From Halovenus rubra (GTDB lineage: Archaea; Halobacteriota; Halobacteria; Halobacteriales; Haloarculaceae): a DNA stretch of 64,000 nucleotides. Where the stretch lies: NCBI RefSeq assembly GCF_026586665.1, contig NZ_JAODIY010000011.1, positions 60,533 to 124,532 on the forward strand. Direction: 5' to 3'. Below the pieces are notes generated by a model. That model ran no database searches. It worked only from the letters and a program-made list of their open reading frames with translations, and was not told the DNA's origin. This document shows, piece after piece, positions 7,245-17,025 of the stretch; the first letter of the stretch is position 1, and the number at the start of each line of letters is the position of its first letter. Position numbers and translations under genes: made by a program.

Positions 7245-8893
7245 CATCAGACATACCAGACACTGACCCATACGCCGTACTGAGCGATAGCGACCGTGCA
7301 TTTTGGGCTGATGCTGTCGCTGACGCAATCGAAGATCGAGACCCCCAAGAGCCACTCGTTATCAAAGGGGGTGTCTCGCCGTCGGGGATACCACACATCG
7401 GTCACGTCAACGAAATTCTGCGGGCCTACTACGTGGCCGCGGTACTCAGAGAGCGCGGTTACGAGGTCAGGCAGGTATTCACTTCGGACGACCGCGACCG
7501 CCTCCGGAAGCTTCCCCGACAGCTCGCAGACCTAGATGGCAACATCGTCAGCCTCGGAGAGGTCGACGCCGGTGCGCTCGGCCGAAACCTTGGCCGTCCT
7601 TACACAGAGATTCCCGATCCGTTTGGAGTCAGCGACTCATACGGTGACCACTTCACCAAGTTGCTCAAGCAAAGCGTACAGGAACTCGATATCGATGTTG
7701 AGTTCGTCTCGAACACTAGTCTCTACAAAGAGGGTGTGTTCGACGAAGTCGTACAGCATGTCCTCAAAAACCAAGAGACTGCACGAGAGGTACTTACTGC
7801 CTATCAGGATAAGGTCGACGAGGACTACGTTCCCTTCTTTGCCATCTGTGAGGAGTGTGGTCAGTTGACAGAGACAATAACCGATGTGAATATCGAAGCT
7901 GGCGAAATTTCCTACACCTGTACCGACATCGAAACCGGAGACGACACCATTGCAGGCTGTGGACATGAGGGAACAACATCAGTGCGCGACGGAAAACTCC
8001 CGTGGCGGTTCGAGTGGCCCGCCCAATGGAAAGAACTCGACGTCGACTTCGAACCCTTTGGCAAAGACCACGCCGAGGGGTCCTGGCCAAGCGGTGTAGA
8101 TGTTGCACAAAATGTTGTCGATATCGAGCCGCCGGTACCGATGGTCTATGAGTGGTTTACGCTCGAAGGGAAAGCTCTCTCCTCATCTAGCGGCCACGTC
8201 GTTCGGGTTGATGAGGTGCTTGACTTACTTGAACCCGAAGTACTTCGTTACTTCTTCGTGAAAGAGCCACTCAAGCAGCGCGACTTCAGTATCCAGCGTA
8301 TTGACCAGTTGGTCGACGAGTTCGACCGCTTCGAAGCGACGTACTTCGGTGAACGCGACGCGACTGAGAGCGAACGTGCATTCGCCGACCGGGCGTACCC
8401 ACTTGTTGTCGACGAGGTCCGCGAAGAGCGTGTCCGGATTCCATACACATTCGCTGCTGTGCTTGGCATGACAGAGGACGAACAACTCCGGGAAGACATT
8501 GCACGAAAACAAGGGCACATCACCGAGGATACGCCGGAGTGGGCAGTCGAGGAAGCACTGGCACGGGTCGAGCGTGCGCGAAACTGGGCACGCGAGACAG
8601 GCAACGAGTTCGATTACAAACTCAAGCGACAGGAGATGCCTGATGTGAGCTTCGGCGAAGCGATGGAAACTGCACTCGATGAACTCGCGGAGTTTGTCGC
8701 AGCAGGTCACGATGGTGAGGCGATTCAGTCTGAGATATACGAGACAGCAAAGCGCCATGACATCGACATGAGTGAGTTCTTTAGCGCAGGGTATCGGCTG
8801 TTTTTCGATGACGATGAGGGGCCACAGCTCGGGACATTCCTCGGAAACCTCGACAGAGAGTTCGTCGTCGGTCGCCTGCGCCGCGAAAAATAA
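7241..8893 (+). CDS. lysS: Lysyl-tRNA synthetase, class I
   Basis: Charges tRNA-Lys. The 550-residue enzyme is the class I (Rossmann) form common in archaea, not the class II enzyme of most bacteria. The HIGH motif appears as PSGIPHIGHVNE (about residues 46-57); the KMSKS equivalent is degenerate, as SSSSGHVVRVDEVLD near 310, which is known for this class. A zinc-binding region with ICEECGQ, ISYTCTD and AGCGHEG lies near 200-245. The C-terminal helical domain is complete. Start overlaps the pyrH stop. Confidence 0.95.
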   Translation: MTSDIPDTDPYAVLSDSDRAFWADAVADAIEDRDPQEPLVIKGGVSPSGIPHIGHVNEILRAYYVAAVLRERGYEVRQVFTSDDRDRLRKLPRQLADLDGNIVSLGEVDAGALGRNLGRPYTEIPDPFGVSDSYGDHFTKLLKQSVQELDIDVEFVSNTSLYKEGVFDEVVQHVLKNQETAREVLTAYQDKVDEDYVPFFAICEECGQLTETITDVNIEAGEISYTCTDIETGDDTIAGCGHEGTTSVRDGKLPWRFEWPAQWKELDVDFEPFGKDHAEGSWPSGVDVAQNVVDIEPPVPMVYEWFTLEGKALSSSSGHVVRVDEVLDLLEPEVLRYFFVKEPLKQRDFSIQRIDQLVDEFDRFEATYFGERDATESERAFADRAYPLVVDEVREERVRIPYTFAAVLGMTEDEQLREDIARKQGHITEDTPEWAVEEALARVERARNWARETGNEFDYKLKRQEMPDVSFGEAMETALDELAEFVAAGHDGEAIQSEIYETAKRHDIDMSEFFSAGYRLFFDDDEGPQLGTFLGNLDREFVVGRLRREK

Positions 8894-8967
8894 CCTTTGG
8901 GGTGCGTTGACAAGCTGTCGCACACCAAAGAAAAAGGTATAGCATAGTCGGCCCCACACCAAGGTAT

Positions 8968-11640
8968 ATGAGCAACTCCGACGTGACAGAGGACCGCGGC
9001 TTTGACCACGCGGCAATTGAGCCAAAATGGCAACAAGAGTGGGACAAAGCAGATGTCTTTCGTATCGAAGATGATGCCACGGACCCCGAGTACGTTCTGG
9101 CGATGTTCCCCTACCCCTCGGGAGAGATGCATATGGGGCATGTCAGAAACTACGCAATAACCGACGCACACGCCCGGTTCAAACGAATGCAAGGAGAAGA
9201 CGTCCTCCATCCAATGGGGTGGGATTCGTTTGGGTTGCCTGCTGAGAACGCGGCAAACGACCGGGATACGAACCCCCGTGCGTGGACAATGGATTGTATC
9301 GACGATATGAAAGCGCAGATGAGCATGCTGGGGTTGGGCTTCAATTGGGACCGTGAAATTACGACCTGTGAGCCGGAGTACTACCGGTGGAACCAGTGGC
9401 TCTTCCAGCAGTTCCATGACGCGGGGCTGGTCGAACGCCAGACTGCCGAACTCAACTGGTGTCCGGACTGTGAGACAGTGTTAGCTGACGAAAACGTCGA
9501 GGGTGAAGACGAGCTATGCTGGCGGTGTGACACGCCAATCAACCGACGTGAGATGGACCAGTGGTTCTTTACGATTACCGACTACGCCGAGGAGCTTACC
9601 GAAGACCTTGACAGCCTCCATAACTGGCCGGACAACGTCCGAGAGATGCAACGCAACTGGATCGGGATACAAGAGGGTGCCTCCGTTGCCTTCGAGTTGA
9701 CAACAGGCGACAGTGTTGATATCTTCACGACACGTCTAGACACCATCTACGGCGCGACATTTTTTGCCCTCTCACCCGGACACGAGGTCGCTCAGGAACT
9801 TGCCGAAGAGAACGACGCGATAGCGGACTACGTCGAGCGCGTTAAAGATGCAGACGAAGACGAGATTGAGCAGACATCAGGTGTCTTCACCGGCGAGTAC
9901 GCAACCAACCCTGCAACTGGGGAAGAGATCCCTGTGTACGTCGCTGACTACGTTCTCGACGACATTGGCACGGGAGCGTTGTATGCAGTTCCGGGCCACG
10001 ACGAGCGTGACCACGCGTTTGCAGAGGAACACGATATTGAGATTCAACAAGTCGTCGAGCCAACCAAAGACACAGCGGTCGACGCCGAGGAAATTGACGT
10101 ACAGAGTAAGGCGTACACCAAAGACGGCAGACTGGTCAACAGTGGTGAGTTCGATGGACTGGCAAGCCAAGCGGCTCGCGAGCAGTTCGTCGAAGAGTTT
10201 GACGGCGAGTTCCGGACGACACACAGCCTTCGGGACTGGTGTATTTCCCGGCAGCGCTACTGGGGCACCCCGATTCCGTTCGTCAACTGCCCCGACTGTG
10301 GAGAGGTCCAGGTGCCTGAAACGGACCTGCCCGTCGAACTGCCGGAGTTTATCCAGACGACCGGTAATCCCCTCGACGCAGCCGACGAATGGAAAGCGAC
10401 GACCTGTCCCGAGTGCGGTGGCAAAGCAACGCGCGAGACCGATACGATGAACACGTTCATCGATTCGTCGTGGTATTTCCTGCGGTTCATCTCACCCGGG
10501 TTCGAAGATGGTCCCTTCGACACCGAACAGGCAAGCACGTGGTTGCCTGTCGACCAGTACGTTGGCGGCATCGAGCACGCGACGATGCACCTACTGTATG
10601 CACGCTTTTTCACGAAAGTACTCGACGACATCGACCTACTGGAAGATTGCCGTGAGCCTTTCGAGAGTCTGTTGACTCAGGGGATGGTACTCGGTTCCAA
10701 TGGGAATAAGATGTCAAAAAGTAAAGGAAACGGCGTCTCTCCAGTTCGTATCGTCGAAGAGTATGGAGCTGACACAGCTCGATTGTTCATTATGGAGGCA
10801 GCCCAGCCCGACAAGGATTTCCCGTGGGACCCTGAGGGCGTCGAGTCAGCATCACAGTTCCTGCAGAATGTCTATCGTCTGACCACATCGTTTACCGAAG
10901 GCGACATTGAGACCGGAGACGGTAGCACTGTCGACGACCAGATTACACAGGAAATTCAGGCGACAGCCGCGACTGCGACCACGGAGTTCGAGCAGATGCG
11001 GTACAACCACGCACTCCAAGCCGTTCGTGACCTGGTCTCACTGCTGTGGCAGTACGCCGAGTACACCGAGCCGGACGCCGAAACATTCGAACACGGCCTT
11101 TCGACGGTTGCAAAGTTGCTGTCACCGACTGCGCCACACCTCGCAGAGGAGGTCTGGCAGGCTCTTGGTAACGACACCGTGGTCGCAAAAGCAGCGTGGC
11201 CCGCCGTCGAGATGCCTGAAAACTATGAGATGGCGGACAAGTTAATCGAGAACACACAGGAGGACATCCGCGATATCATCGATGTTGCAAATATCGACGA
11301 TGCCAGCCGTGTTGAGATTGCAGTCGCCCCCGAATGGAAACATCGCGTGCGTGAAATCGCAAAAGAAACCGACGGCGACGTGGTTGGTGCAGTGATGAGC
11401 GACGGCGACCTTAGAGAACACGGCGAGGCCGCCGCCGACTTCGCCAAGGAGTTTATTGGACAGGAACACTTCGACGAACAGCTCTCACCTGCCGAGGAGT
11501 CAACAGCGCTTGACCGCGCGATGTGGCTCATCGAGCGCGAGTTCGATGCTGACGTTACAGTGTACGGTCCAACGGAGAGTCCTGACTCGCTTGCGTCGAA
11601 AGCAACGCCGGGCCGTCCGGGTATCAATATCGAGGAGTAG
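8968..11640 (+). CDS. leuS: Leucyl-tRNA synthetase
   Basis: Class Ia enzyme of 890 residues that charges tRNA-Leu. Motifs in order: MFPYPSGEMHMGHVRNY (HIGH-like, about 48-57), zinc-type cysteines in NWCPDCETVLADE and LCWRCDTPINRREM, the CP1 editing domain (about 235-410, with TTRLDTIYGATF and GHDERDHAFA), CISRQRYWGTPIPF, NCPDCGEV, KMSKS at 581-585, and an anticodon-binding domain with LLSPTAPHLAEEVW. The layout is closer to the bacterial-type LeuRS used by many haloarchaea. It has its own short upstream gap with an AT-rich element about 27 nt before the ATG. Confidence 0.95.
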   Translation: MSNSDVTEDRGFDHAAIEPKWQQEWDKADVFRIEDDATDPEYVLAMFPYPSGEMHMGHVRNYAITDAHARFKRMQGEDVLHPMGWDSFGLPAENAANDRDTNPRAWTMDCIDDMKAQMSMLGLGFNWDREITTCEPEYYRWNQWLFQQFHDAGLVERQTAELNWCPDCETVLADENVEGEDELCWRCDTPINRREMDQWFFTITDYAEELTEDLDSLHNWPDNVREMQRNWIGIQEGASVAFELTTGDSVDIFTTRLDTIYGATFFALSPGHEVAQELAEENDAIADYVERVKDADEDEIEQTSGVFTGEYATNPATGEEIPVYVADYVLDDIGTGALYAVPGHDERDHAFAEEHDIEIQQVVEPTKDTAVDAEEIDVQSKAYTKDGRLVNSGEFDGLASQAAREQFVEEFDGEFRTTHSLRDWCISRQRYWGTPIPFVNCPDCGEVQVPETDLPVELPEFIQTTGNPLDAADEWKATTCPECGGKATRETDTMNTFIDSSWYFLRFISPGFEDGPFDTEQASTWLPVDQYVGGIEHATMHLLYARFFTKVLDDIDLLEDCREPFESLLTQGMVLGSNGNKMSKSKGNGVSPVRIVEEYGADTARLFIMEAAQPDKDFPWDPEGVESASQFLQNVYRLTTSFTEGDIETGDGSTVDDQITQEIQATAATATTEFEQMRYNHALQAVRDLVSLLWQYAEYTEPDAETFEHGLSTVAKLLSPTAPHLAEEVWQALGNDTVVAKAAWPAVEMPENYEMADKLIENTQEDIRDIIDVANIDDASRVEIAVAPEWKHRVREIAKETDGDVVGAVMSDGDLREHGEAAADFAKEFIGQEHFDEQLSPAEESTALDRAMWLIEREFDADVTVYGPTESPDSLASKATPGRPGINIEE

Positions 11641-11660
11641 CCCGAAACTAGCTGCGTGGC

Positions 11661-12974
11661 TTAGCGTGTGGCATGGTCGAGGAACATGTCGAACGCGCCA
11701 CTTTCTGCGTGAAGATGTGAGTACGTCCCCAGCGTCGCGTACTCGGTGAGGCCGTCATGCTCGCCGTCGATTCCATCGCCACGTTGCATCGTGAACGCAA
11801 AGCTCGCATCTGCTGGGACCGATGCACTGGAGTAGTGAAACTCGTGGCCACGATAGGTATCACCGGTCGTTGCTGTCACTGTCTCCGTTCGAGCAACCAA
11901 TTCGACGTGGTCGAGTGCCTGATATCGGTCGTGCATCTCAACAGCAGCAGGTAGCACACCAGCCATCTCGTAGGACTCCCCGTCGGCAGTCGTCAAGCTA
12001 TCTGAGAGAGCCATTAGCCCACCGCACTCACCGAGTATCGGGAGTCCCGCAACTGCTCGGTCAGACAGCGTTTCGAGTGCCGGGCTGCGTGTGAGTTCCG
12101 GCCCGTGTAGCTCGGGGTACCCGCCCGGGAGATAGACACCGTCGCAGTCCGGAAGGTCATCTCCGTCGACGGGTGCGAACGTGACAACATCCGCATGCGT
12201 GTCGAGACGTTCGCGGACAGCCGGGTAGACAAACCGGAATGCGCTGTCGTGTGCGACCGCAATCGTGGGCATGTCGTCGGTTTCAGCTTGCAGCGAGCCA
12301 TTCGCCTCAGGCTGGGGTGGTGTACGGGCAGTCTCGGCGATTCCATCGGCATCGATATACTGGGCAGCCTCGTCGAGCGTCGCCATCTCAAGCGGAGCTT
12401 CCGCTCCCATGTGGAGACCGAGGTGTCGCTCGGGAATCGAGAGGTCAGTCATCGGTGGCACGCGGCCGAAGTACTGGAGGCTGTCGGGAAGTGCATTCCG
12501 TATACCTCGCTCATGGCGGCCGCCGTGTGTCTGCTGGCTGATGACGCCAATCATCTCGATATCTCGGCCGGCCTGGCTAGCATACTGTTGGAAGCCATAC
12601 GCAGTAGCAGCAACGCTCTCCATCCCGCCGCTCCCGTCGACAACGAGGATAACCGGAACGTCGAGTGTCTCTGCGACTGCAGCCGTGCTTGAGTGGTCGC
12701 CGTCGTACATTCCCATGACGCCTTCGACAACACAAATATCGCCTGAGCCGCGGTGATAGTTCCGGCGCAGTCCATCTTCGCCTTCGAGCCAACTGTCGAG
12801 CGTCCGAGAGGGTTTTCCCGCGACAGCAGCGTGATGGCTGGGGTCGATAAAGTCTGCCCCGGCCTTTGCAGGCTGGACTGTGTATCCTGCTTGCTCCAGC
12901 GCTTGGAGCGTCACAAGCGTGGCGACAGTCTTTCCGACACCCGACTCCGTCCCCGCAAGCACAAACCCGTCCAT
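11661..12974 (-). CDS. cbiA: Cobyrinate a,c-diamide synthase
   Basis: Amidates the a- and c-side chains of cobyrinate in adenosylcobalamin synthesis or salvage, using glutamine. The 437-residue protein has an N-terminal dethiobiotin synthetase-like ATPase domain with GTESGVGKTVATL (P-loop, about 8-16) and VVEGVMGMYDGD (about 84-95), and a C-terminal class I glutamine amidotransferase domain with PILGECGGLMALSD containing the nucleophilic Cys (near 318) and a final THLH-type His region (TYSHLHAES). No other cob genes are nearby. The gene is convergent with leuS and divergent from the glycosyltransferase. Confidence 0.92.
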   Translation of the reverse strand: MDGFVLAGTESGVGKTVATLVTLQALEQAGYTVQPAKAGADFIDPSHHAAVAGKPSRTLDSWLEGEDGLRRNYHRGSGDICVVEGVMGMYDGDHSSTAAVAETLDVPVILVVDGSGGMESVAATAYGFQQYASQAGRDIEMIGVISQQTHGGRHERGIRNALPDSLQYFGRVPPMTDLSIPERHLGLHMGAEAPLEMATLDEAAQYIDADGIAETARTPPQPEANGSLQAETDDMPTIAVAHDSAFRFVYPAVRERLDTHADVVTFAPVDGDDLPDCDGVYLPGGYPELHGPELTRSPALETLSDRAVAGLPILGECGGLMALSDSLTTADGESYEMAGVLPAAVEMHDRYQALDHVELVARTETVTATTGDTYRGHEFHYSSASVPADASFAFTMQRGDGIDGEHDGLTEYATLGTYSHLHAESGAFDMFLDHATR

Positions 12975-13074
12975 ATGTACAACTGGTTTTGCACAACTGA
13001 AAGCAAAGATGTGTTGGATAGCCTGCCACGCGAAAACACGAAGTTTTTATCGCCAGGTTCGGTTCTTTCAGGCA

Positions 13075-13839
13075 ATGGCATCTACTATCGGGCTCGTGGT
13101 TCCAGCGTACAAGCCCGACGTCGAACAGCTCTCTGCCTACATCGACGATATTGTTTCGGAGATTGAGCCGGAGACAGTTCGTATTGAGCTCGATGCGGCA
13201 ACTGAAGAGACTGTCAATCAGCTCTCTGCCCTCCCTGCAGAGGTGGCATCAGTCCCGTATCGTCGGGGAAAAGGTGCGGCGGTTACGTCCGGCTTCGAAG
13301 CACTGGAAACGGACATTTTGTCGTTTGCCGACGCCGATGGTGCGACGCCGGCAGCCGAGCTTGCGCGAGTTGTCAACACGGTAAACGAACCGTACTGTGA
13401 CCTCGCTGTTGGCTCCCGCCGCCACCCAGAGTCGACAGTAGCAACACACCAGACGTTCGCTCGACGGCATCTCGGAGATACGTTTGCCTGGATTGCCCGC
13501 AAACTACTGACTGTCGACATTCACGATTTCCAGTGTGGTGCAAAGGCAATTACAGCAGACGGGTGGGCCCAGGTACGGGACCACCTCTACAAGCCGGGGT
13601 TCGCCTGGGATATTGAGCTTATCGCGATAGCGGGCGCACAAGGCGTCCACGTCGAAGAGGTACCCATCGAGTGGCACGACAGGCCAAACTCGACGGTGTC
13701 ACCGGTGAATGACTCGTTCCGACTGGCTCAGACACTCCTCGATGCTCGACACCGTGCGAAACAGCTCAGAGACAGCCGGCTACATACTGCAATCGCTGAG
13801 CATCGTGAACAGCCACCCGCACTTGTCGAACAGGAATGA
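13075..13839 (+). CDS. GT2 family glycosyltransferase, polyprenyl-phosphate type
   Basis: A 254-residue GT-A fold enzyme of the dolichyl-phosphate mannose/glucose synthase type. It begins IGLVVPAYKPDVEQL, has RRGKGAAVTSGFEAL (about 60-75), a metal/nucleotide DxD in SFADADGATP (about 80), the acceptor region FQCGAKAITADGW, and VEEVPIEWHDRPNSTVSP near 200. Members transfer a sugar from a nucleotide donor to dolichol phosphate for protein or lipid glycosylation. ATG 13075 is chosen because the longer frame (from 12880) overlaps divergent cbiA and has no homology. It overlaps the GtrA gene by 4 bp, the classical partner. Confidence 0.85.
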   Translation: MASTIGLVVPAYKPDVEQLSAYIDDIVSEIEPETVRIELDAATEETVNQLSALPAEVASVPYRRGKGAAVTSGFEALETDILSFADADGATPAAELARVVNTVNEPYCDLAVGSRRHPESTVATHQTFARRHLGDTFAWIARKLLTVDIHDFQCGAKAITADGWAQVRDHLYKPGFAWDIELIAIAGAQGVHVEEVPIEWHDRPNSTVSPVNDSFRLAQTLLDARHRAKQLRDSRLHTAIAEHREQPPALVEQE

Positions 13840-14300
13840 GCAGTAACACGATGGAGACGCTGAATGCACTTCGGTCGCGTGCACGACTCGGTAAGTTCGT
13901 CTCGGTCGGTGTCGTCGGGTCGGTAAGCGATAACTCTGTGCTTGCGGTGCTCGGTCTTCTGTTTGGATTTCCAGAGATGCTGGCGAAGGTTGCTGGTATT
14001 CAGACCTCGATTCTGGTGATGTTTCTGGTCAACGAACATTGGACGTTCGCTGAGCAGGGTAAGCAGGGTGTCGTACCGTTCGCCAAGCGACTCGGGAAGT
14101 CACATCTGGTCCGCGCCGGTGGTGTGTCAGTCCAGCTCGTGGTCTACTGGGTGCTCACACAACGGCTTACGTTCGAACTGCAGGTGTTTGGGGCTGACCT
14201 CTGGTTTATTGCCGCAAGTCCGGTCGCCACCGCTTTCGCGATGACAGTCAACTATGTCTTCGAGAGCCTGTTCACGTGGCAGGTACACGCTGATAACTAA
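13836..14300 (+). CDS. GtrA family membrane protein
   Basis: A 154-residue protein with four predicted membrane helices (about 20-42, 52-70, 92-110, 118-145) and the GtrA hallmarks: KFVSVGVVGSVSDNSVLAVL, then FLVNEHWTFAE after helix 2 and MTVNYVFESLFTW at the end. GtrA proteins are thought to flip or help use undecaprenyl/dolichyl-phosphate-linked sugars across the membrane. The start overlaps the stop of the glycosyltransferase gene (ATGA), so the two are almost certainly translated together and work on the same lipid-linked sugar. Confidence 0.87.
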   Translation: MSSNTMETLNALRSRARLGKFVSVGVVGSVSDNSVLAVLGLLFGFPEMLAKVAGIQTSILVMFLVNEHWTFAEQGKQGVVPFAKRLGKSHLVRAGGVSVQLVVYWVLTQRLTFELQVFGADLWFIAASPVATAFAMTVNYVFESLFTWQVHADN

Positions 14301-14346
14301 GAGGAAGAACCTGGTACTAATTCACAGACGGGACCCGAAACGCAAT

Positions 14347-14354
14347 GCTTAAAC
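14347..14354 (+). promoter_or_regulatory. TATA box of the initiator tRNA gene
   Basis: GCTTAAAC is centred 27 nt before the first base of the tRNA at 14378, as expected for an archaeal tRNA promoter. Confidence 0.5.
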
Positions 14355-14377
14355 AGTGACCTTGGTTAAAAGTAGGT

Positions 14378-14452
14378 AGCGGGATGGGATAGCTAGGAGA
14401 TTCCGGCGGGCTCATAACCCGCAGACCGGTGGTTCAAATCCACTTCCCGCTA
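14378..14452 (+). tRNA. Initiator tRNA-Met (CAU)
   Basis: A 75-nt cloverleaf without encoded CCA. The acceptor stem pairs AGCGGGA with TCCCGCT, followed by discriminator A. The anticodon stem-loop is GCGGG-CTCATAA-CCCGC with anticodon CAT. The T arm is GGTGG-TTCAAAT-CCACT, with one G-U pair. An A1-U72 first pair and three consecutive G:C pairs at the base of the anticodon loop mark archaeal initiators, so this is tRNA-iMet rather than elongator Met. No intron is present. Confidence 0.95.
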
Positions 14453-14628
14453 CTTCTCAAGGGTAATTATACGACAATAGCTACTCAAAAGCGACAGTGA
14501 GTTCCTTAGAGAACACTCACAGTGATGGAAACTGGGCCGTAGAGTGAACGAAAAGAGTACTTCGAGGTCGTTTACAGCTACACCCGGTAATATTCTCTGA
14601 AATATCTATTTTGATAATTGCCAGAAGC

Positions 14629-14636
14629 GTTTATCT
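14629..14636 (+). promoter_or_regulatory. TATA box of the first histidine kinase gene
   Basis: GTTTATCT is centred about 28 nt before ATG 14661. The stretch from the tRNA end to this site (14453-14628) is noncoding; I see no further RNA gene in it. Confidence 0.4.
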
Positions 14637-14660
14637 AATTCGGTATATAATAGATAACAA

Positions 14661-16712
14661 ATGTCCCCGTCGCTGGGAATTGTCGGACAGGTGTATATAA
14701 GTATTTTTGCTCTCAGTGGAATTGTTTGTTTCGCTGCTATTAGACGGGCACAGAAGTTTGACAACCCAGACGTACGGCGTGGACTCGTCTGGTTACTTGC
14801 AACGGCAGGCAGTTGGGCACTGCTCAAGAGCGCATATTTCGTGTTGCCTTCCCCATTCGAAAGGGTGTCATATATTATCGGACTCGCCGTCGGGTTCGCA
14901 ACTGTCTGGGCGTGGCTCTATTTCTGTTCAGCATACACTGGCCAAGACTACCACCGCAACAAGTCACTCCGACAACTCAGTGCGGCCGTTTTTCTTGTCG
15001 TGGTCTCGGTCAAAGTCACGAACTGGATACACGGACTGTACTTTACAACAACTGAGACGACAACACCCTTTGAGTATCTCGCAATCGAACATGGACTCCT
15101 TCACTGGGCGGCGACGGGCCTTGCGTACTCGCTGTCGATGATTGGCCTGTTCATGCTCTTTCAGCTGTTTCAGGAGTCAGGCTACGACACGCGTTCACTT
15201 GGGGTACTGACTGGGCTAATTGCCGTCCCTGTTATTTTCGATATTGCCGCACTGTTCATTCCGGGCGTAATCGAGATTATTTACGCGCCAATCGGTGTCG
15301 CAGCGTTTGCCGTCGGTGTTCTCTTCGTGTTTGAGCGCCGCTTTCTGGCAATACAACGAACCGCACGCGGTGACGATATCTCGATATATCTTGACGAAAG
15401 CGGGAGTATCCGCGACTATTCAAGCGCGACAGCAGAGATTCTCCCAGAAGTTGTGGGGGCGACAGGAAACCGTCTGGATGATGTTTTACCGGCAGTGACA
15501 GATGCACTGGACAGCGAGAACCAAATACTAGATTGTGAGAATTCAGGCAAGCAGCGATTCTACTTCGTTTCAAGTAGCACCGTCAAACTCGGAGATGTCG
15601 GTGCACAGGTCGTACAACTTTCCGATGTGACCAAGACCGAAAGCCAGCGTCAGGAACTTGTCGAACGCGAACAGAAACTCAACGAGCAAAACGAGCTATA
15701 TCGCGCTGTCATCGACGCCAGTTTCGCGTCGGTGTTTCGTCTTGATCTTGATGGTATGTTCACCTTCATTTCCCCCTCTGTTGAAGATTTTCTTGGCTAC
15801 ACCCCAGTAGAACTTGAAGGCCAGCAGATGTCGGTTACGCATCCCGACGAGGAGATAACGGAACGTGCATGGAACCAAATCGAACCAATACTGCGCGGGG
15901 AATCCAACAGAGTGCATGGGTTCCCGCTGGAGACAAAGTCCGGGCGGACAGTGTACACAGATGTCCGTGGCGTCCCAATCTACAACGCAGAGGTGTCAGT
16001 TGAGAAACGGACGCCCGACGATATCGTCGGGATTCAATTGATGGTCCGTGATGCAACAGCACGTCGCCAACGAGAAGGACTCATCAGCGTTATCAATCGC
16101 GTGTTACGCCACAACTTGCGGAACAAAATGAGTATCATCACCAGCTATGCGGAGATGCTCGAGGCAAAACTTGAGGAAGATGATGAGGACAAGGCGACAC
16201 ATATCAGAGACACCGCAGACCGGTTGCTCGACCTCACCGAATCTGCACAAAAAATAGAAGAGAATCGAGAGCTATCGCCCGAATTGGAGCCAATCAACCT
16301 TCGCCCGATGCTGGACCGAACAATCTCACAGGTTGAGATGCAGTATCCGGATGTCTCTGTCACGGTTACTGGGCCGGAAACTGTCGTCGCACAGACACAC
16401 AAGCGTCTGGAAACAGCCCTGTCTGAGATTATTGACAATGCTGCGAAACACGGCGACACCCCGCCGTCAGTCGATATCGAGATGCGTGTCGACGGCACGC
16501 AGATAGCGGTTGCAATCAGTGATAACGGGCCGGGGATTTCAGAGATGGAACGGGACGTACTGGAATCAAACACAGAGACACAACTCGTACACGGAGAAGG
16601 GCTTGGCCTCTGGCTTGTGTTCTGGATTGTGACGAGTCTTGACGGCGAAGTCGATGCAGCGGTGTCACCGGAAGGAACGACCGTAACTATCTGGCTCCCG
16701 AAGCCGTCATAA
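14661..16712 (+). CDS. Membrane sensor histidine kinase (7TM-PAS-HisKA-HATPase)
   Basis: A 683-residue sensor. The first 230 residues hold about seven hydrophobic helices of the HisKA_7TM type found in haloarchaea. Then comes a degenerate PAS-like stretch with ISIYLDESGSIRDYSS (about 236-330), a coiled linker, and a PAS domain (about 350-470: VIDASFASVFRLDLDGMFTF, SVEDFLGYTPVELEGQ). The phosphoacceptor is His484 in NRVLRHNLRNKMS, and the ATPase has DNAAKHGD, DNGPGI (Asp621) and GEGLGLWLVFWIV. No response regulator gene is adjacent, as is usual in haloarchaea. The input signal is unknown. Confidence 0.9.
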   Translation: MSPSLGIVGQVYISIFALSGIVCFAAIRRAQKFDNPDVRRGLVWLLATAGSWALLKSAYFVLPSPFERVSYIIGLAVGFATVWAWLYFCSAYTGQDYHRNKSLRQLSAAVFLVVVSVKVTNWIHGLYFTTTETTTPFEYLAIEHGLLHWAATGLAYSLSMIGLFMLFQLFQESGYDTRSLGVLTGLIAVPVIFDIAALFIPGVIEIIYAPIGVAAFAVGVLFVFERRFLAIQRTARGDDISIYLDESGSIRDYSSATAEILPEVVGATGNRLDDVLPAVTDALDSENQILDCENSGKQRFYFVSSSTVKLGDVGAQVVQLSDVTKTESQRQELVEREQKLNEQNELYRAVIDASFASVFRLDLDGMFTFISPSVEDFLGYTPVELEGQQMSVTHPDEEITERAWNQIEPILRGESNRVHGFPLETKSGRTVYTDVRGVPIYNAEVSVEKRTPDDIVGIQLMVRDATARRQREGLISVINRVLRHNLRNKMSIITSYAEMLEAKLEEDDEDKATHIRDTADRLLDLTESAQKIEENRELSPELEPINLRPMLDRTISQVEMQYPDVSVTVTGPETVVAQTHKRLETALSEIIDNAAKHGDTPPSVDIEMRVDGTQIAVAISDNGPGISEMERDVLESNTETQLVHGEGLGLWLVFWIVTSLDGEVDAAVSPEGTTVTIWLPKPS

Positions 16713-17025
16713 CTGCTCCGTTGGTAGGCAAATGGCTGTACTGTACGTCGAATAGAAATCGGAGATTCTCCCGGCATTGTTCGAATGTCAGAGAGAATTC
16801 CATGTTCGGCGGTCAGTGTTAGAGAGATGTCTCGCTGCTGTGAGAGCACCGGATGAACGTCAAGTCGATGCCTGCATTGTGTAAAAACATGGTCTCGTGT
16901 GCTGAGTTACCGACAGAGAGCACTCTGGGAATTAAATTCCGCCAGCGCAGCGACACGACAGCATGGCCCGGGATTCGGTTGTTATAAATTCTCAACCGTC
17001 ACCGGTCGACCGTATCTCGCGTCTA
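16713..17025. other. Intergenic stretch with no recognised gene
   Basis: Some 310 bp after the histidine kinase gene hold only short frames without family resemblance. I see no tRNA, obvious terminator or repeat. A plus-strand frame starting at 16963 is the complement of the small minus-strand gene described next. Confidence 0.45.

Noticed and set aside
8225-9025. A 266-codon antisense frame across lysS and the leuS start
   Set aside because: Fully overlaps two certain synthetase genes and has an atypical Cys/Leu-rich composition.
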